NCBI GenBank assembly: GCA_016946835.1
Contig: JACVTC010000015.1
Location: forward strand, 1,298,501 to 1,362,500
Source: Neocallimastix lanati (nom. inval.)
Lineage: Eukaryota; Neocallimastigomycota; Neocallimastigomycetes; Neocallimastigales; Neocallimastigaceae
Length of the DNA stretch: 64,000 nt
Reading direction: 5' to 3'
The position numbers and the translations under genes are program-made. Each line of letters starts with the position of its first letter. The first letter of the stretch is position 1. The notes under the pieces were generated by a model. That model saw only the letters and a program-made list of their open reading frames with translations, searched no databases and was not told where the DNA came from. Of this stretch, positions 45,432-57,504 are shown piece after piece.

Positions 45432-45476
<45 letters not shown>

Positions 45477-45646
45477 AGGATTTTTGTAGTGGGGGGCTAA
45501 CAAGACAATTATCATTAGCAAAACAGGTCACCACCACAGTTTTTCTCCTTTCTTTCTTTCTTTCTTTCTAAAAACTAAAAACCATAAATATTGATCTAAT
45601 AATAATTTATGAGAAAAAAAAAAAGTATTGTCTGAAACTCTTTTTT
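44691..45646. other. Low-complexity region
   Basis: Arrays of AATAAATAATAA, T24 and A38 (45436-45473) tracts, and a TTTC microsatellite near 45555. A GC-richer bit at 45474-45545 (GTGGGGGGCTAACAAGACAA) has no open frame. No gene seen. Confidence 0.5.
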
Positions 45647-45755
45647 TTAGTTACCATTTTTTGACAAAATCTTTACTCCTACATTAATGAGTGAACTTCC
45701 ACGGAAAATATTACGATTAGTAAGATCCCCTTTCCTTAGGATTAAGGAATATAAA
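45647..45755 (-). pseudogene. Non-LTR (LINE) reverse transcriptase scrap
   Basis: About 34 codons on the minus strand read ILRKGDLTNRNIFRGSSLIN followed by VGVKILSK. This matches the N-terminal RT motif of LINE elements (Kkgd..d..NyRgIsLln...Kil). Upstream it dissolves into A/T runs, and a TAA ends it. Only this fragment is present. Confidence 0.5.
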
Positions 45756-46075
45756 TATAAATATAAATATATATGGTAAATATAAAAATAAGAAAAAAAT
45801 AAAAAAAATAAGATAAAAAAAAAAAAAAAAAACACTAAGGGGAAAAAATAACTTATTTAAACTTTGATATGAATTTTTTTTTTTTTATTTTAATATACTT
45901 CTAAATAATTAATCCCCAATCCCCAAATCTAAACTTTATATAAGAATATTTACTTTAAAAAACTATTTTTATTAATTTTAATATATATAATATATATAAT
46001 ATATATAATTTAAGTTATAATAAAAAAAATTACTCAGAATAAATATATAAAATACAGATTATATATATATATAAA

Positions 46076-46639
46076 TCATTTATTATTATTTTTACCTTCA
46101 TTTAATATAAATATATCATCTACATAAACTGCCAGAATACATATGATATTGTTTTCGTAATTTCTTTTCACATATATACCTGGTTCACTTATACATCTCT
46201 TGAAATTAATCACTAATAATGTATCGATTAATTTATTGTTCCATTCACAACCGCTCTGTTTGAGTCCATAGAGTACCTTATTCAGTTTCCAGTAATAATT
46301 GCCGGACGATGGGTGCCCTCTGGGTGGACTCACATATATATCTTCTTTTTACTTCAAGATAACTCAAATAGACGTCAACTCGGCATACTTAAACGCCGAG
46401 TTGACGTCTATTTGAGTTATCTTGAAGTTTCTTTGGACGACTATAGCTATTATTATCCTTAGAGAATCAAGCTTGAGGGTCGGCGAAAAAGTGACTATAT
46501 AATCTACTCCATATCGCTGGGTGAAACCTCGTGCGACTAGACGTGCTTTTCTTTTAATGATGTTTCCTTTGGAATCTCTCTCAAACTTGAATATCCGCTT
46601 ACACGATAGGTGGTTTTCCAAAAGATAAGTATGCGCCAA
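46076..46639 (-). pseudogene. Ty1/Copia reverse transcriptase remnant with inverted insertion
   Basis: 46639-46364 reads through KARLVARGFTQRYGVDYIVT and ends in QIDVNSAFK. 46333-46076 continues with LNKVLYGLKQSGCEWN and the catalytic YVDD as YVDDIFIL. The order and motifs are Copia RT. Between the two blocks, the codons after DVNSAF have been replaced by an inverted copy of the preceding 34 bases, which destroys the frame. Confidence 0.8.
46351..46428. repeat. Perfect 34-bp inverted repeat
   Basis: Arms 46351-46384 and 46395-46428 are exact reverse complements around the loop ATACTTAAAC. The right arm is the authentic Copia RT coding sequence and the left arm its inverted duplicate. Confidence 0.95.
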
Positions 46640-46649
46640 GTGCTATGGC

Positions 46650-47260
46650 AGGAAATTTTGATATATTACAACTACAGAGTTATTTATAGACCAAGATCCA
46701 CGAATGAAAGGGCTGATAGCTTATCAAGGTGCCTAGGACTATTCAAACGATCAAGAAATGCAGTACGAAATTAATCCTCGATCCAAATAAATGAACTTTT
46801 TACTGCTTCCTGAACCTTGCTGACGACATTTCCTTGTTCAATTCAATTAAATTAAATCAAGTGGAGGAACCAATCTTCAGTCCAATAATTAATGTCTTAA
46901 ACGGGAATGAGTCCGAATTGAAGCATGTTCGCGAGTATGTATGACTTATCCAAATTCTCTCTAGAAAACAATTCCATTCTTTATAATGGATTGATCTGAT
47001 CTGTGTACCTGAATCTTTTAGAAAAGGAAGTTCTCTCCACATATCATGACTATGCCTCTTCAGGACACCTAGGAAATGGGAAAACAGCCAAACTAATCAG
47101 TAAAAACTTTTACCGGCCTGCTTAGATGATAGATATTCAAAACTACGTAAAATCTTATAAAATATGCTCCAGTATGAAATCTTCTCGTCATAAACCCGAA
47201 ATGGTGAAATGTAAAATAATCCTATATAAACCGGGGCCAGAAAGGGGTAGTGTAGTTGTA
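46650..47260 (+). pseudogene. Ty3/Gypsy RNase H and integrase remnant
   Basis: At 46665-46770 the plus strand encodes the end of RNase H (VIYRPRSTNERADSLSRC). At 47035-47190 it encodes an integrase zinc finger (HDYASSGHLGNGKTAKLI, then YVKSYKICSSMK with the second Cys lost). Stops interrupt both. It abuts the Copia remnant of opposite strand, so two elements were joined here. Confidence 0.6.
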
Positions 47261-47823
47261 TGTCTCCTAATTCAAATCAAAAATAATTTTCTTTAACCAT
47301 GCGCCACGCATTATAATATATGCGCCACTACAATAAATTAAATGGACATAATCGATTATTTCAGTCATTAGTATTTTATATTATGTCCAAAAAAATATAT
47401 AAGATGAAATACTATAAAAAAAAAAAAAAAAAAAAAAAAATATTTCAAAGAATTAGAAATTTTTCTTTTTCTCTTTTTTTTTATAACTTTTCTTTTCAAT
47501 AAAAAGATCAATTTTTTATAAGAAGTTTTACATATTAGAAATAGATAAAACTATAAACCATTCCTCAAAATATTAATAAATACTACTCTAATAGAGAGAA
47601 ACCAAAGAATTGAGGAAAGATAATTTTAAATTACATCATTAATAAAATAAAAATAGTAAATAAAGTTGTATAATCGTGTGATATTCCAGTAAACATTAAT
47701 TTATTGCTAATATATTTAACACCCTATAAGATAAAAAGTAAATAAAAACTGCTAACATCAAAAAAAAAAAAAAAAAAAAAATAATATTTAATATATTCAT
47801 TGTCTTTAAAAAATAAAATAAAA
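47261..47823. other. Upstream region of the B-box gene
   Basis: AT-rich with A-runs at 47417-47440 and 47760-47781. No other gene. Confidence 0.4.
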
Positions 47824-49161
47824 ATGAAATGTAATAAAAAGTGCTCTTCTAAAAAGCATGCAGATATTAATGCAATATCTTATTGCCAAGAATGTGATGT
47901 ATTTATGTGCAACAAATGTATAAATCATCATGATGAAGTATTAGATTTTCATCATAAATATAATTTAAATGAACAAGACATTACTGACATATTTACTGGA
48001 ATATGTAAGGAACCAGAACATAAAAAAGAATTAAATTATTATTGCAAAAATCATAATCAATTATGTTGTGTGGCTTGTTTAAGCAAAATAAAAGACGAAG
48101 AAAATGGACAACATACAGAATGTAATGTTTGCTCAATTAAAGATATTGAAAATGAAAAAAAAAATAAATTAAAAGAAAATATTAAATATATGGAAGATTG
48201 CTCAGTAAAAATTAAAAATTCAATTGATGAATTAAAAAAATTATTTGAAGAAATAAATCATAATAAAGAAGAACTAAAGCTAAAAGTATCCAAAGTATTT
48301 ACTCAGATAAGAAAAGCAATAGATGAAAGAGAAGATAAAATATTATTAGAAATTGATGAAAAATTTAGTAAAAATTATTTTAAAGAAGAAATAATTCATC
48401 AAAATGAAAATTTACCAAATAAAATTATAGAATCTATAGAAAGAGCGAAATCAATTGAAAAAGAATGGTATAAAAAAAAATTAAATATATTAATAAATGA
48501 TTGTATCAATATAGAAAAAAATATTGAAAATGTAAAAGAAAAGAATAAAAATATAGACAGATGCAATTTAAATAAAAAAAAAATTAAATTTTGGCCTGAA
48601 AAAGAAAATGAAATAAATGATTTTTTAGAAACAATAGCAAAATTTGGCAAAATAATAGATGGATTAGACTTTCAATTTAAAGAGGGGGAAAATTATGTTT
48701 TAAGCAATAATGGCTTAATTTGCACCAAAAATAATGGAGGAGATAATTGGAATTGTACTATTGTTGGAAATAAGGAAATCCCAAAAAATGAAGTAAGTAA
48801 ATGGAAAATAAAAATAAATAATTTTGCAATAAAAAGCAATACTTGGAATGTATTAATTGGAATAGGACCAGATAATCCAAATAATAAAGAAAATTTTTAT
48901 AATAAATGTTGGAGTTTTATTTGTGGAAATTCTCAACTTAGTTTAAAAAGTGGAAATCATACAAAGTATAAACAATATAGGTCATTGAGTAAAGGAGATA
49001 TTATTGAGGTTATTGTTGATAGAAAATTAGGCAGTTTATATTTTGCAATAAATGGAGAAAATTATGGAATAGCTTTCTCTGAAATACCAAAAGATGACAT
49101 TTTATATCCTATTGTTATGTTAAATGATCAAAATCAAATGGTTGAAATAATACAATCCTAA
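47824..49161 (+). CDS. B-box / coiled-coil / SPRY protein (RING-less TRIM-like)
   Basis: 445 aa from ATG 47824; eight open codons before it begin with TTG and are not needed. Residues 3-45 and 60-105 hold two B-box zinc fingers (CQECDVFMCNKCINHHDE with later His pair; CKEPEHKKELNYYCKNHNQ, CVAC, H-x-ECNVC). Residues 110-265 are Lys/Glu-rich heptads, a coiled coil. Residues 280-445 form a SPRY domain (WKIKINNF, WNVLIGIG, GDIIEVIVDRKLGSLYFAIN). The layout is that of animal TRIM proteins without the RING, so it should bind partners rather than act alone as a ubiquitin ligase. Such proteins are not typical of fungi. The single exon is intact. Confidence 0.85.
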   Translation: MKCNKKCSSKKHADINAISYCQECDVFMCNKCINHHDEVLDFHHKYNLNEQDITDIFTGICKEPEHKKELNYYCKNHNQLCCVACLSKIKDEENGQHTECNVCSIKDIENEKKNKLKENIKYMEDCSVKIKNSIDELKKLFEEINHNKEELKLKVSKVFTQIRKAIDEREDKILLEIDEKFSKNYFKEEIIHQNENLPNKIIESIERAKSIEKEWYKKKLNILINDCINIEKNIENVKEKNKNIDRCNLNKKKIKFWPEKENEINDFLETIAKFGKIIDGLDFQFKEGENYVLSNNGLICTKNNGGDNWNCTIVGNKEIPKNEVSKWKIKINNFAIKSNTWNVLIGIGPDNPNNKENFYNKCWSFICGNSQLSLKSGNHTKYKQYRSLSKGDIIEVIVDRKLGSLYFAINGENYGIAFSEIPKDDILYPIVMLNDQNQMVEIIQS

Positions 49162-49642
49162 AATGAAAAAAAATATATATATATATATATACTAAAAATA
49201 ATGATATCATTAATTTATAACTTATTTTTATTTAGGCCTTTTATTTGGTCGATATTTAGAAGCTAAAATCTATAATTTATGAAGTTCATCAAAATTTAGA
49301 AAAAATAATAAAATTTATTTTTATTAATATACTTTTTTTTAATCGGGGCGCAATCCCTATTTTATGTATAAATTATATAATATTTTATTATTATTTAATT
49401 TTTATTAAATTAATAATTAATTTTTTTTTTTTTTTTTTAAAAAAATATAAATCTTAATAAAATAAAATATTTAAAAATAGATAATTTTATTTCATTATCT
49501 TTTTTTTTTATATTTATTCTATTTTTTTTTTTTTTTTATTTTTTTTTATTTTTTTTTCTGTATAAATATATATATATACATGCATATTTATACATATATT
49601 TTAATTTTTATTTTTTTTATTTCTATTTTTTAATTGTTATTA

Positions 49643-49676
<34 letters not shown>

Positions 49677-50160
49677 AAAAAAAAAAAAAAATAAAGGATG
49701 ACTATAAATATGAATAAAAATTATAATAAAAAAAATTTTTTTATTAATATTTATATTTATAAAAGTTTATTATATTGTTATTATTATTTATTATTATTAT
49801 TATTATTATTGTTATTGTTGTTAAGCGTCAGGAATTTATTGCTTATAATTATTTCAATGTTATTAAGATATTTTACAATATAGAGTTACTAGCACTTAAT
49901 TATTCTAAATTAAAATACTTTTTATATTAATATATTGTGGCTTATACATTTTTTATAATACAATAGGTTTCAAAACATTTTACACCTATTTCATATATTT
50001 CACCTATTCTAACCTATTCCTTCCTTAAACCTAGTTATTCACTAATGAATAAATTGGTACACTGGTGGTGAATATGTGTAAATAGAACTATCCTATTTTA
50101 TAATATTAACTTGATATTATTAAACTATTATTTTATTTTATTTTTTTTTTTTTTTTTATA
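49162..50160. other. Homopolymer-rich spacer
   Basis: T and A runs throughout (for example A-runs near 49646-49690). It should contain exon 1 of the following transporter if that gene were whole, but no start exon with a first membrane helix is recognisable. Confidence 0.4.
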
Positions 50161-50166
50161 TTTTAG

Positions 50167-50352
50167 GTTCATTGGCATTGGTTAGTGATAGTTTTCATAT
50201 GCTTTCAGGTAATTATTGAAAAATTGTTAAAATGACCCTATTTATTAGAATAAAATAATAAAATTTATAATTATTATTTTTAATTTATTAAATAGGCTAT
50301 TCTTACTAGTTATTATTATTATAATTATTATTATTATTATTTATTTGTATAA

Positions 50353-50425
<73 letters not shown>

Positions 50426-51617
50426 TTTTTTTATCCATTAATTATTATAATATAAAGATGTAACTGGTTTTATTAATTTCGATTGTTGGAATTTATCTTT
50501 CCAATCGTCATGCTACCAGAGCTCATTCTTTTGGTTTTCATCATGTTAAAATTATTGGCGTTTTAAATTCTATTCAATTAATTTGGGTAGTGACTGTCTT
50601 CTTAGTTAATGAATCAATTGATCGCTTAAGAAATTCAATAGAAATTAATGGTATAGTTATGCTAATCACTGCTGTCATTGGTATCATCATGAATATTCTT
50701 CTTTTCTTTATTCTTGGTGATGGTCATGATGAGCATAGTCATGGACATAGTGGTCATAGTCATGATAGTGAAAAGGAATGCCATTGGGGATGACTTTAGT
50801 GAGCATGTTTCAAAGTAAAAAAATCTTAAACAAAAAATAAAAAATTTTGATAAGGTAATATATGTAATATATATGTATTCATAATCATAATTATTTTTTT
50901 TTTTTTTTTTTTTATTTATTTTTAAAATGTGACTGTATTTTATATAAAATTTTATATAAAATTTTATATCATTTTATATTTATTTTATTTAATAATACTA
51001 ATATACTAATGAAAACTTTATATATATATTATATAAATATTTATAATAAACGTTATTATTTATTAATATCATTATTTTTATGATTATTATTGTTAATAAT
51101 ATTTTTTTTTTTTATTTTTATTGAAATAATATTAGAATATGAATATTAATGTTAAATCTGCATTTATTCATGTTTTGGGTGATTTATTATCTTCTATTGG
51201 TGTTTTAATTGCAGGTATTATTATATGCATCAATAAAGATTTAGTATTTTTCAATCCAATATGTACTTTCATCTTTTCTGACTTAATTATTATTACCACT
51301 TTCAATTTATTTCGTCAATCCCTTTCCGTAATAATGGAATCTATTCCAAGAGATATTGATACGAAGAGTATTATACAAAATTTTTTTTAGATTAAAGGAG
51401 TAGAACAAGTTCATGATCTTCATATATGGAATTTAACGGTAGGTAAACCCTCATTGATTGTTCATATTACGTTTGATGTATCACTTGAAGAGGAATCCAT
51501 TCTTTGTACCTTTGAACGTATTTTATATGTATTTTATATGAAGCCCAAATGATCATATGTTCCAATGATCATATTCATCATACTACCATTCAATTAGAAC
51601 CCAATAAAAAAGAGTAA
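50167..51617 (+). pseudogene. CDF-family zinc transporter, decayed
   Basis: Exon blocks are 50167-50208, 50458-50793 and 51139-51617. The first junction is good: donor GT 50209, acceptor AG 50457, joining to complete HMLSD, the HxxxD zinc site of TM2. Block 2 has helices and a His-rich loop (HDEHSHGHSGHSHDSEKECH). Block 3 has the second HxxxD (HVLGD) and the C-terminal VHDLHIWNLTVGKPS. Lesions: an extra base just after the first junction (near 50467), TGA and TAG after the His loop, an in-frame TAG at 51388, and an 11-bp tandem duplication near 51510-51531 that shifts the frame. The start exon is absent. The ancestor moved zinc out of the cytosol. Confidence 0.8.
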
Positions 51618-52310
51618 AGAATATCAATTACACGATCATTACAACAATCTTTTCACGGAACACTGTGAACCAGAAATGTGTCATATTGTTAAAAAGAATA
51701 AATAAATTGTCAAAGTTAAGAAGAAGGGGAAAATAAATTATAGAAAAAGAAATATATATATATATGTGTATATATATAAGGATTTAATTTAATAATTCAT
51801 AAAAAAAAAAAAAAATAAAATAAAATAAAATAAATCAACCAACAAGTAGACAAATAATTTATTTAATATTTAATTTTTTTTTTATATAAAAATTTATATA
51901 TATATATAAAAAAAAAAAAAATTAATTATAAATTAAAAATAAAACAGTATATATAACCAACCATCAATAATAATTCGATCACTTTTTTTTTTTTTTTCTT
52001 TTAAATTAATAAATAAAAATGAAAACCTTCACAAATAATTACTATAAAGTTTTTACAATATTAAAATACAAAACGAATCTAAAAATTATTTTTATTACTT
52101 TATTATATATTTTTTGTTTTGTTTTTATTCAATTTAATTTTATTATTTTTATATTTTTAAATTTTATTAAAATATTTAAAAAAAAAAAAAATTTTTTTTT
52201 ATATATTTTATTTTTAATTATATATATATTATTATATTAATTATTTATACTTTATTTTTTATTTTTATAAAAAAAAAAAATGATAGTATATTTTTTTATA
52301 TTTTTAAGAA
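51618..52310. other. Spacer between convergent genes
   Basis: AT-rich with A and T runs. ATG 52019 opens 73 Phe/Ile/Lys codons after AATAAAA; I see no domain and do not call it. Confidence 0.4.
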
Positions 52311-53258
52311 TTAATTATAATTAATTATAAGTTCGCTTGTTTCTTCTTCTTCTTCCATTCTATTATAGTTTTGTTCTTTATTTTTGCGTTTTGATAATTT
52401 TATGGAGACAACGATTACTATTATAAATAATACTACAAATGCCATGGAACAAATTAACATAGGTGAAAATTTACTTTTTTTTTGTTCATAAGATACATTA
52501 TCTTCATTTTTAAGATAGTCCTTTCCAAAATTCATGAGGGAACCTTCTCTTCTCTTATAATAATAGTAAATACCCTCATCAGGAGCCTTAGCAACTCTTG
52601 GGTTTTTTTCCATAAATGCAGATCTAAATATTACATCTTCTCCAACCTTACGATCAACACCATATTGAATATTATATTTATTAATAAATTCTCTTCTCCA
52701 AATACTATCATAGGTACCACCGTAGATATTGTATTCACTATGATGTCTAATTTTATCGGAAAGGTTTGTACCATATACAAAAATACCTCTTACCATATCT
52801 TTGTCTTTAGAATATTTATATAAAAATTCATAGAAACGCTTATCGGCATAGTCATCACTATCAATGAATCCAATAAATTCACCAACAGCAGCTTTCATAC
52901 CTATATTTCTAGCTATACCTGCTCCTTGATTTTTTTCTAATGCTATAATTTTTAAGCGTGGATCATCTTTATGCTTATTTATAATTTCTAAGGTATTATC
53001 AGTGGAATGATCGTCCACAACAATAATTTCAATTTCTTTAAGAGTTTGCTCAAGTGCACTTCCTAAAGAACGTTCTATAAACTCAGCTGAATTATATACT
53101 GGAATAATAACTGATACTTTTATATTTGATTTCTCCTGTGTACCATCTTGATTATTATCCTTTTTTTCATCATTTTCACAATTGACAAATTGAATTAGAC
53201 TTAAAAATATAAAAAATATAAAAAGTCTTTTAAAAATTTTATTAATTTTCGCTATCAT
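52311..53258 (-). CDS. GT2-type glycosyltransferase, lumenal, membrane-anchored
   Basis: 315 aa from ATG 53258. Residues 1-27 are a signal peptide. Residues 47-255 are a GT-A family 2 domain: VSVIIPVYN, then VVDDHSTDNT (81-89), the metal-binding DSDD (133-136) and a GEDV motif (206-209). Residues 266-288 are one membrane helix, followed by a basic then acidic cytosolic tail ending in YN. This places the catalytic domain in the secretory lumen or outside the cell, with the tail in the cytosol. The domain resembles bacterial capsule or teichoic-type transferases more than eukaryotic dolichol enzymes, so transfer from rumen bacteria is possible. Donor and acceptor are unknown. Single exon. Confidence 0.85.
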   Translation of the reverse strand: MIAKINKIFKRLFIFFIFLSLIQFVNCENDEKKDNNQDGTQEKSNIKVSVIIPVYNSAEFIERSLGSALEQTLKEIEIIVVDDHSTDNTLEIINKHKDDPRLKIIALEKNQGAGIARNIGMKAAVGEFIGFIDSDDYADKRFYEFLYKYSKDKDMVRGIFVYGTNLSDKIRHHSEYNIYGGTYDSIWRREFINKYNIQYGVDRKVGEDVIFRSAFMEKNPRVAKAPDEGIYYYYKRREGSLMNFGKDYLKNEDNVSYEQKKSKFSPMLICSMAFVVLFIIVIVVSIKLSKRKNKEQNYNRMEEEEETSELIINYN

Positions 53259-56200
53259 TTTTCTTATTATGTACTATGGTTTTATTTTTTTAATATGCTG
53301 TTAAATTATGATATTATTATTATTTCTATTTAAATTATTATTTTATTATTTATTTATTATATATAATTTTTATTTGTTTTTTATGATAAATGTACTTTAT
53401 TTTTTTTTTTAATAATAATTATTATTATTTTATTCTATTTTATTTTATTTAGTTTATTTAATTAAAGTTCTTTTTTGCGGATAATTTATACGTTTCGTGA
53501 TTTTCTTTTTTTATTAATTTTTTTGTTTTTTGCTTGAGTTTTTTATATTTTTTTTTTGTTTATGATTTTCTTTAATTTTTTCTTTTTTTCCTTAATTATT
53601 ATTATTTTAAAACACACTTTTAATATTATTATTATTAATTTTAAAATATTTAATAAATAAAATGTGTTAATTATTAAATAATAATATTTATTTAATAAGC
53701 GTTACTTCTTTAAAATTATATTTTATTTAAAAAAAAAAAAAAAAAATACTTAAGAAATAAAAAAATTTAAAAAAAGGAATAGAAAAAAAAAATTTATAAA
53801 TGGTATTTCTTAAATATGATATAATAAAAGTTTCAAAAAGAAAAAAAAAAAAAAATAAAAATGAAATTAGAATATATTTATATTGAATTAAATAAATAAT
53901 TGAATAATAAATAGTAAATAAATAATATATAATAAAATAATTGAATAATAAATAAATAATAAAGAATAAAGAGTATTTAGTAATAAATAATAAATATTAA
54001 ATATTAAATATTAAATAATATAAATAAATAATAAATAATAAATAATAAATAATAAATAATAAATAATAAATAATAAATAATAAATAATAAATAATAAATA
54101 ATAAATAATATATAATAAATAATAAATAATAAATAATATATATAATATATATAATATATACAATTGGATAATAAAAATATAATAAACATTAAATAAATAA
54201 AATAATTGAATAATAAATAAGTTGTCCCAAGTTTTAAAAAAAAAATTAAAAAAAATTTTTAATTTACACTAATAATTATAATTAGCCAATTAAATAATTA
54301 CAATAATAATAAACTATCACATCATTTATCCATGAAAATTTTAAATTATTAAATTATAATTAAATTATATATATAATTTATTTTTAATCTATTATACATT
54401 ATTAAATTGATAATTAGCCAATAGAAAATATTGAAGGTCTTTTTCTTAATATAAATTTTTTTTTTTGGATATTGCAAAATTAATTATTTTATTAATTATT
54501 AATTATTATTTATTTATTTATTATTTATTTATTTATTCGATTAATTATTTAATATTTATTTATTCAATTATTATTTATTTATTTATTTATTTATTTATTA
54601 TATATTAGAAAATTAAAAATTTAAGTATGAATAATTAAATCTTTTATATAAAAGTGGGTGGGGTGGATTATTATACTATCTTTTGTTTCCATAAATTTAT
54701 AGTATTAATATAAATTAATAAATATAAATTAATATAAATGTAAATATATTAATATAAATTAATAAATGTAAATTAATATAGATATATATTAATATAAATT
54801 AATAATATATAAAATTATTATAAATATAAATAATAATCCAATTAATGTAAAAGAAATGTATTAATGTATTGAAATGTATTAAAGTAGATATTAAATTTAA
54901 TATCCTATATAAAAAACAAATAAATTAAACTTTATTTTATCAAAATAGTTAATATATTAGCACATATTCTATCGAATTAATATACAGTAATTTCGATAGA
55001 ATATATTATATTGTATCTAAATAATTCTATCCAAATATATTGCAGTATATTTAAATTGATAGAATATTTATAGAATAAAATATATTATTAAATTAAAATT
55101 CAAGGTATATTAATATATTAAAGCTGGATTTTATTATATATCAAAATATATTCTATAAATTTCAAGAATATTTATATTTTAAAATTAATAAATTAGATAG
55201 TATATTACATTATATATATAACTATTATTTAATATACTTTAATAAAATTTAAGATAAAAAAAAAAATAATGAACTTTAAGTAATATTAAAAACTAAAAAA
55301 GAAGATTCTTAAAATTTTTGAATTAATGAATTTAGAATAGAATAAAAAAAACTTTTAATTAAATAGAAAATTCCTTTTTTTTTTTTTAGAATGAAAATTT
55401 TTATTTTTACTAATTATTTATTTAATTAATTAATTATTTATCTATTTATTTATCTATTTATTTATCTATTTATTTATCTATTTATTTATCTATTTATTTA
55501 TCTATTTATTTATCTATCTATTTTTATTAATTATTTATATATTTATTTATATATATATTTATTTAATTACTGTTTTAAAATTTAAAAATATAACTACATA
55601 TAAATACTTAATAAATAATAAAATAAGGTTATTTTAATTAAAAAAATGTAAAACAAAAATATAATTTACATAAATTTTATACTTTATCATAAATATATTA
55701 TATCACGTTATTATATTCACGTGAATACAAATTAATAAAATAAAATAAAATAAAATAAAGTTTAATTGCTTATAATAAAGGTTTAATACATATCATGTGA
55801 AATAAAACAAATAGGTGTAGTAACATATTTGTATATTTAATAATAATAATTAAATATTAAACTTATATCTTTTTGATAATAATTATTTTATTTTATTTTA
55901 TTTCAATATGTAATATTATAATTATAATAATTATAATACTTTATTTCATATAAAATTTATATATTTCTATATATTAGAATATATAATTAATAGATTACCT
56001 ATTTCTTATCAATAGATTAGATTATTTATATTAGAAATAGAGAACTCTCTTGTAAATTTTTAGGAATTAGAATTATTATTTTAATTGTACGAATATTATA
56101 ATATTATTAATAAAACTTACTAAACAACCATTATTTTAAAAACCCACTGCTTATATAAATTATTGCACATGAAAGTCCCGCATATCACATGTCATATCAT

Positions 56201-57245
56201 ATTCCCTTTTTTTTTTTTTTTTCATTCCTTTAACATTCTTTATATATATATAATATTTTTTATTTTTAAAACATTTAGTATCCATTTTTATTAAATTATA
56301 ATTCTATTCTTTTTTAAAACAATATAAAAAATATAGATAAAATATAAAATAATATAAATAAATATAAATAAATATATCTATAAAATATAAAAAATATAAA
56401 TAAATATATCTATAAAATATAAAAAATATAAATAAATATATCTATAAAATATATATAAAATATAAAATAATATAATAAATATAAAATAATATAATAAATA
56501 TAATAAAATATAATAAGAAAAAAGGAGAATGAAATATTATATACAATATTATTTAATAAGAATTTTAATTATTATATAAAATATTATATTTAATTATTAT
56601 TAAAATATATTATATACAATATTATTATTTAATAATAAAAAAAAATAACAAAAAATAAAAAATAAAATAAAATAATAATAATAATTAATTTTTTGATTTA
56701 TTATAAACTTATTTATAATTATTATTTAATAATTAATAATAATAATTAAATAAAATAATAATTATAATTGATATTATTAATCACTACAAAAAAATATAAA
56801 CACTTAAATATATATGAAAATACACTTTTTATTTTATTTTATTTTACTTTTATTTTTATTTTTATTTTATTAATACTTTAATACTTTACTCTTTTATATT
56901 ACTTCACTATTTATTTTATTTTATTTTTATTTAATTCTATTTTATTTAATCTGCACTTTAATAATATTTATATTCTACTATTTATCTTATTTTTTATTTT
57001 ATTTTATTTTATTTTATTTTATTTTATTTTATTTTTATTTAATTCTATTTTATTTAATCTGCACTTTAATAATATTTATATTCTACTATTTATCTTATTT
57101 TATTTTAATTTATTTTATTTTTACTAAACAAAATTCTTTATTTCTATTAATTTTTATTTTTTTTTTTTTTTTTAGATTCTTTTAAATCTTCTTCCTTCCT
57201 ATGTATATTGCTCTTTTTTTAAACTTTTTTAAGTTGGCACAGACA

Positions 57246-57277
<32 letters not shown>

Positions 57278-57466
57278 ATTTAAATTTCTTATAGTTTAGT
57301 TTTTTTTTGTGTGTGTGTTTTCCTTTAGATTAATATTATTTTATTTTTTCACTCATTTTTATTATTTCTATTCCGTATATTCCTTATATTATATATTATT
57401 TATATTTTCAATATTCAAATTATTTAATATATTGTCAAAACAAAACAAAACAAAACAAAGCAAATA

Positions 57467-57504
<38 letters not shown>

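Noticed and set aside
49698-49883. Possible first exon of the zinc transporter (Leu-rich)
   Set aside because: Leucines come from a TTA microsatellite; there is no donor site in phase and no CDF TM1 motif.
52019-52240. 73-codon Phe/Ile/Lys frame with good ATG context
   Set aside because: Low-complexity composition with A and T runs and no homologous motif; possibly an exon start, but unsupported.
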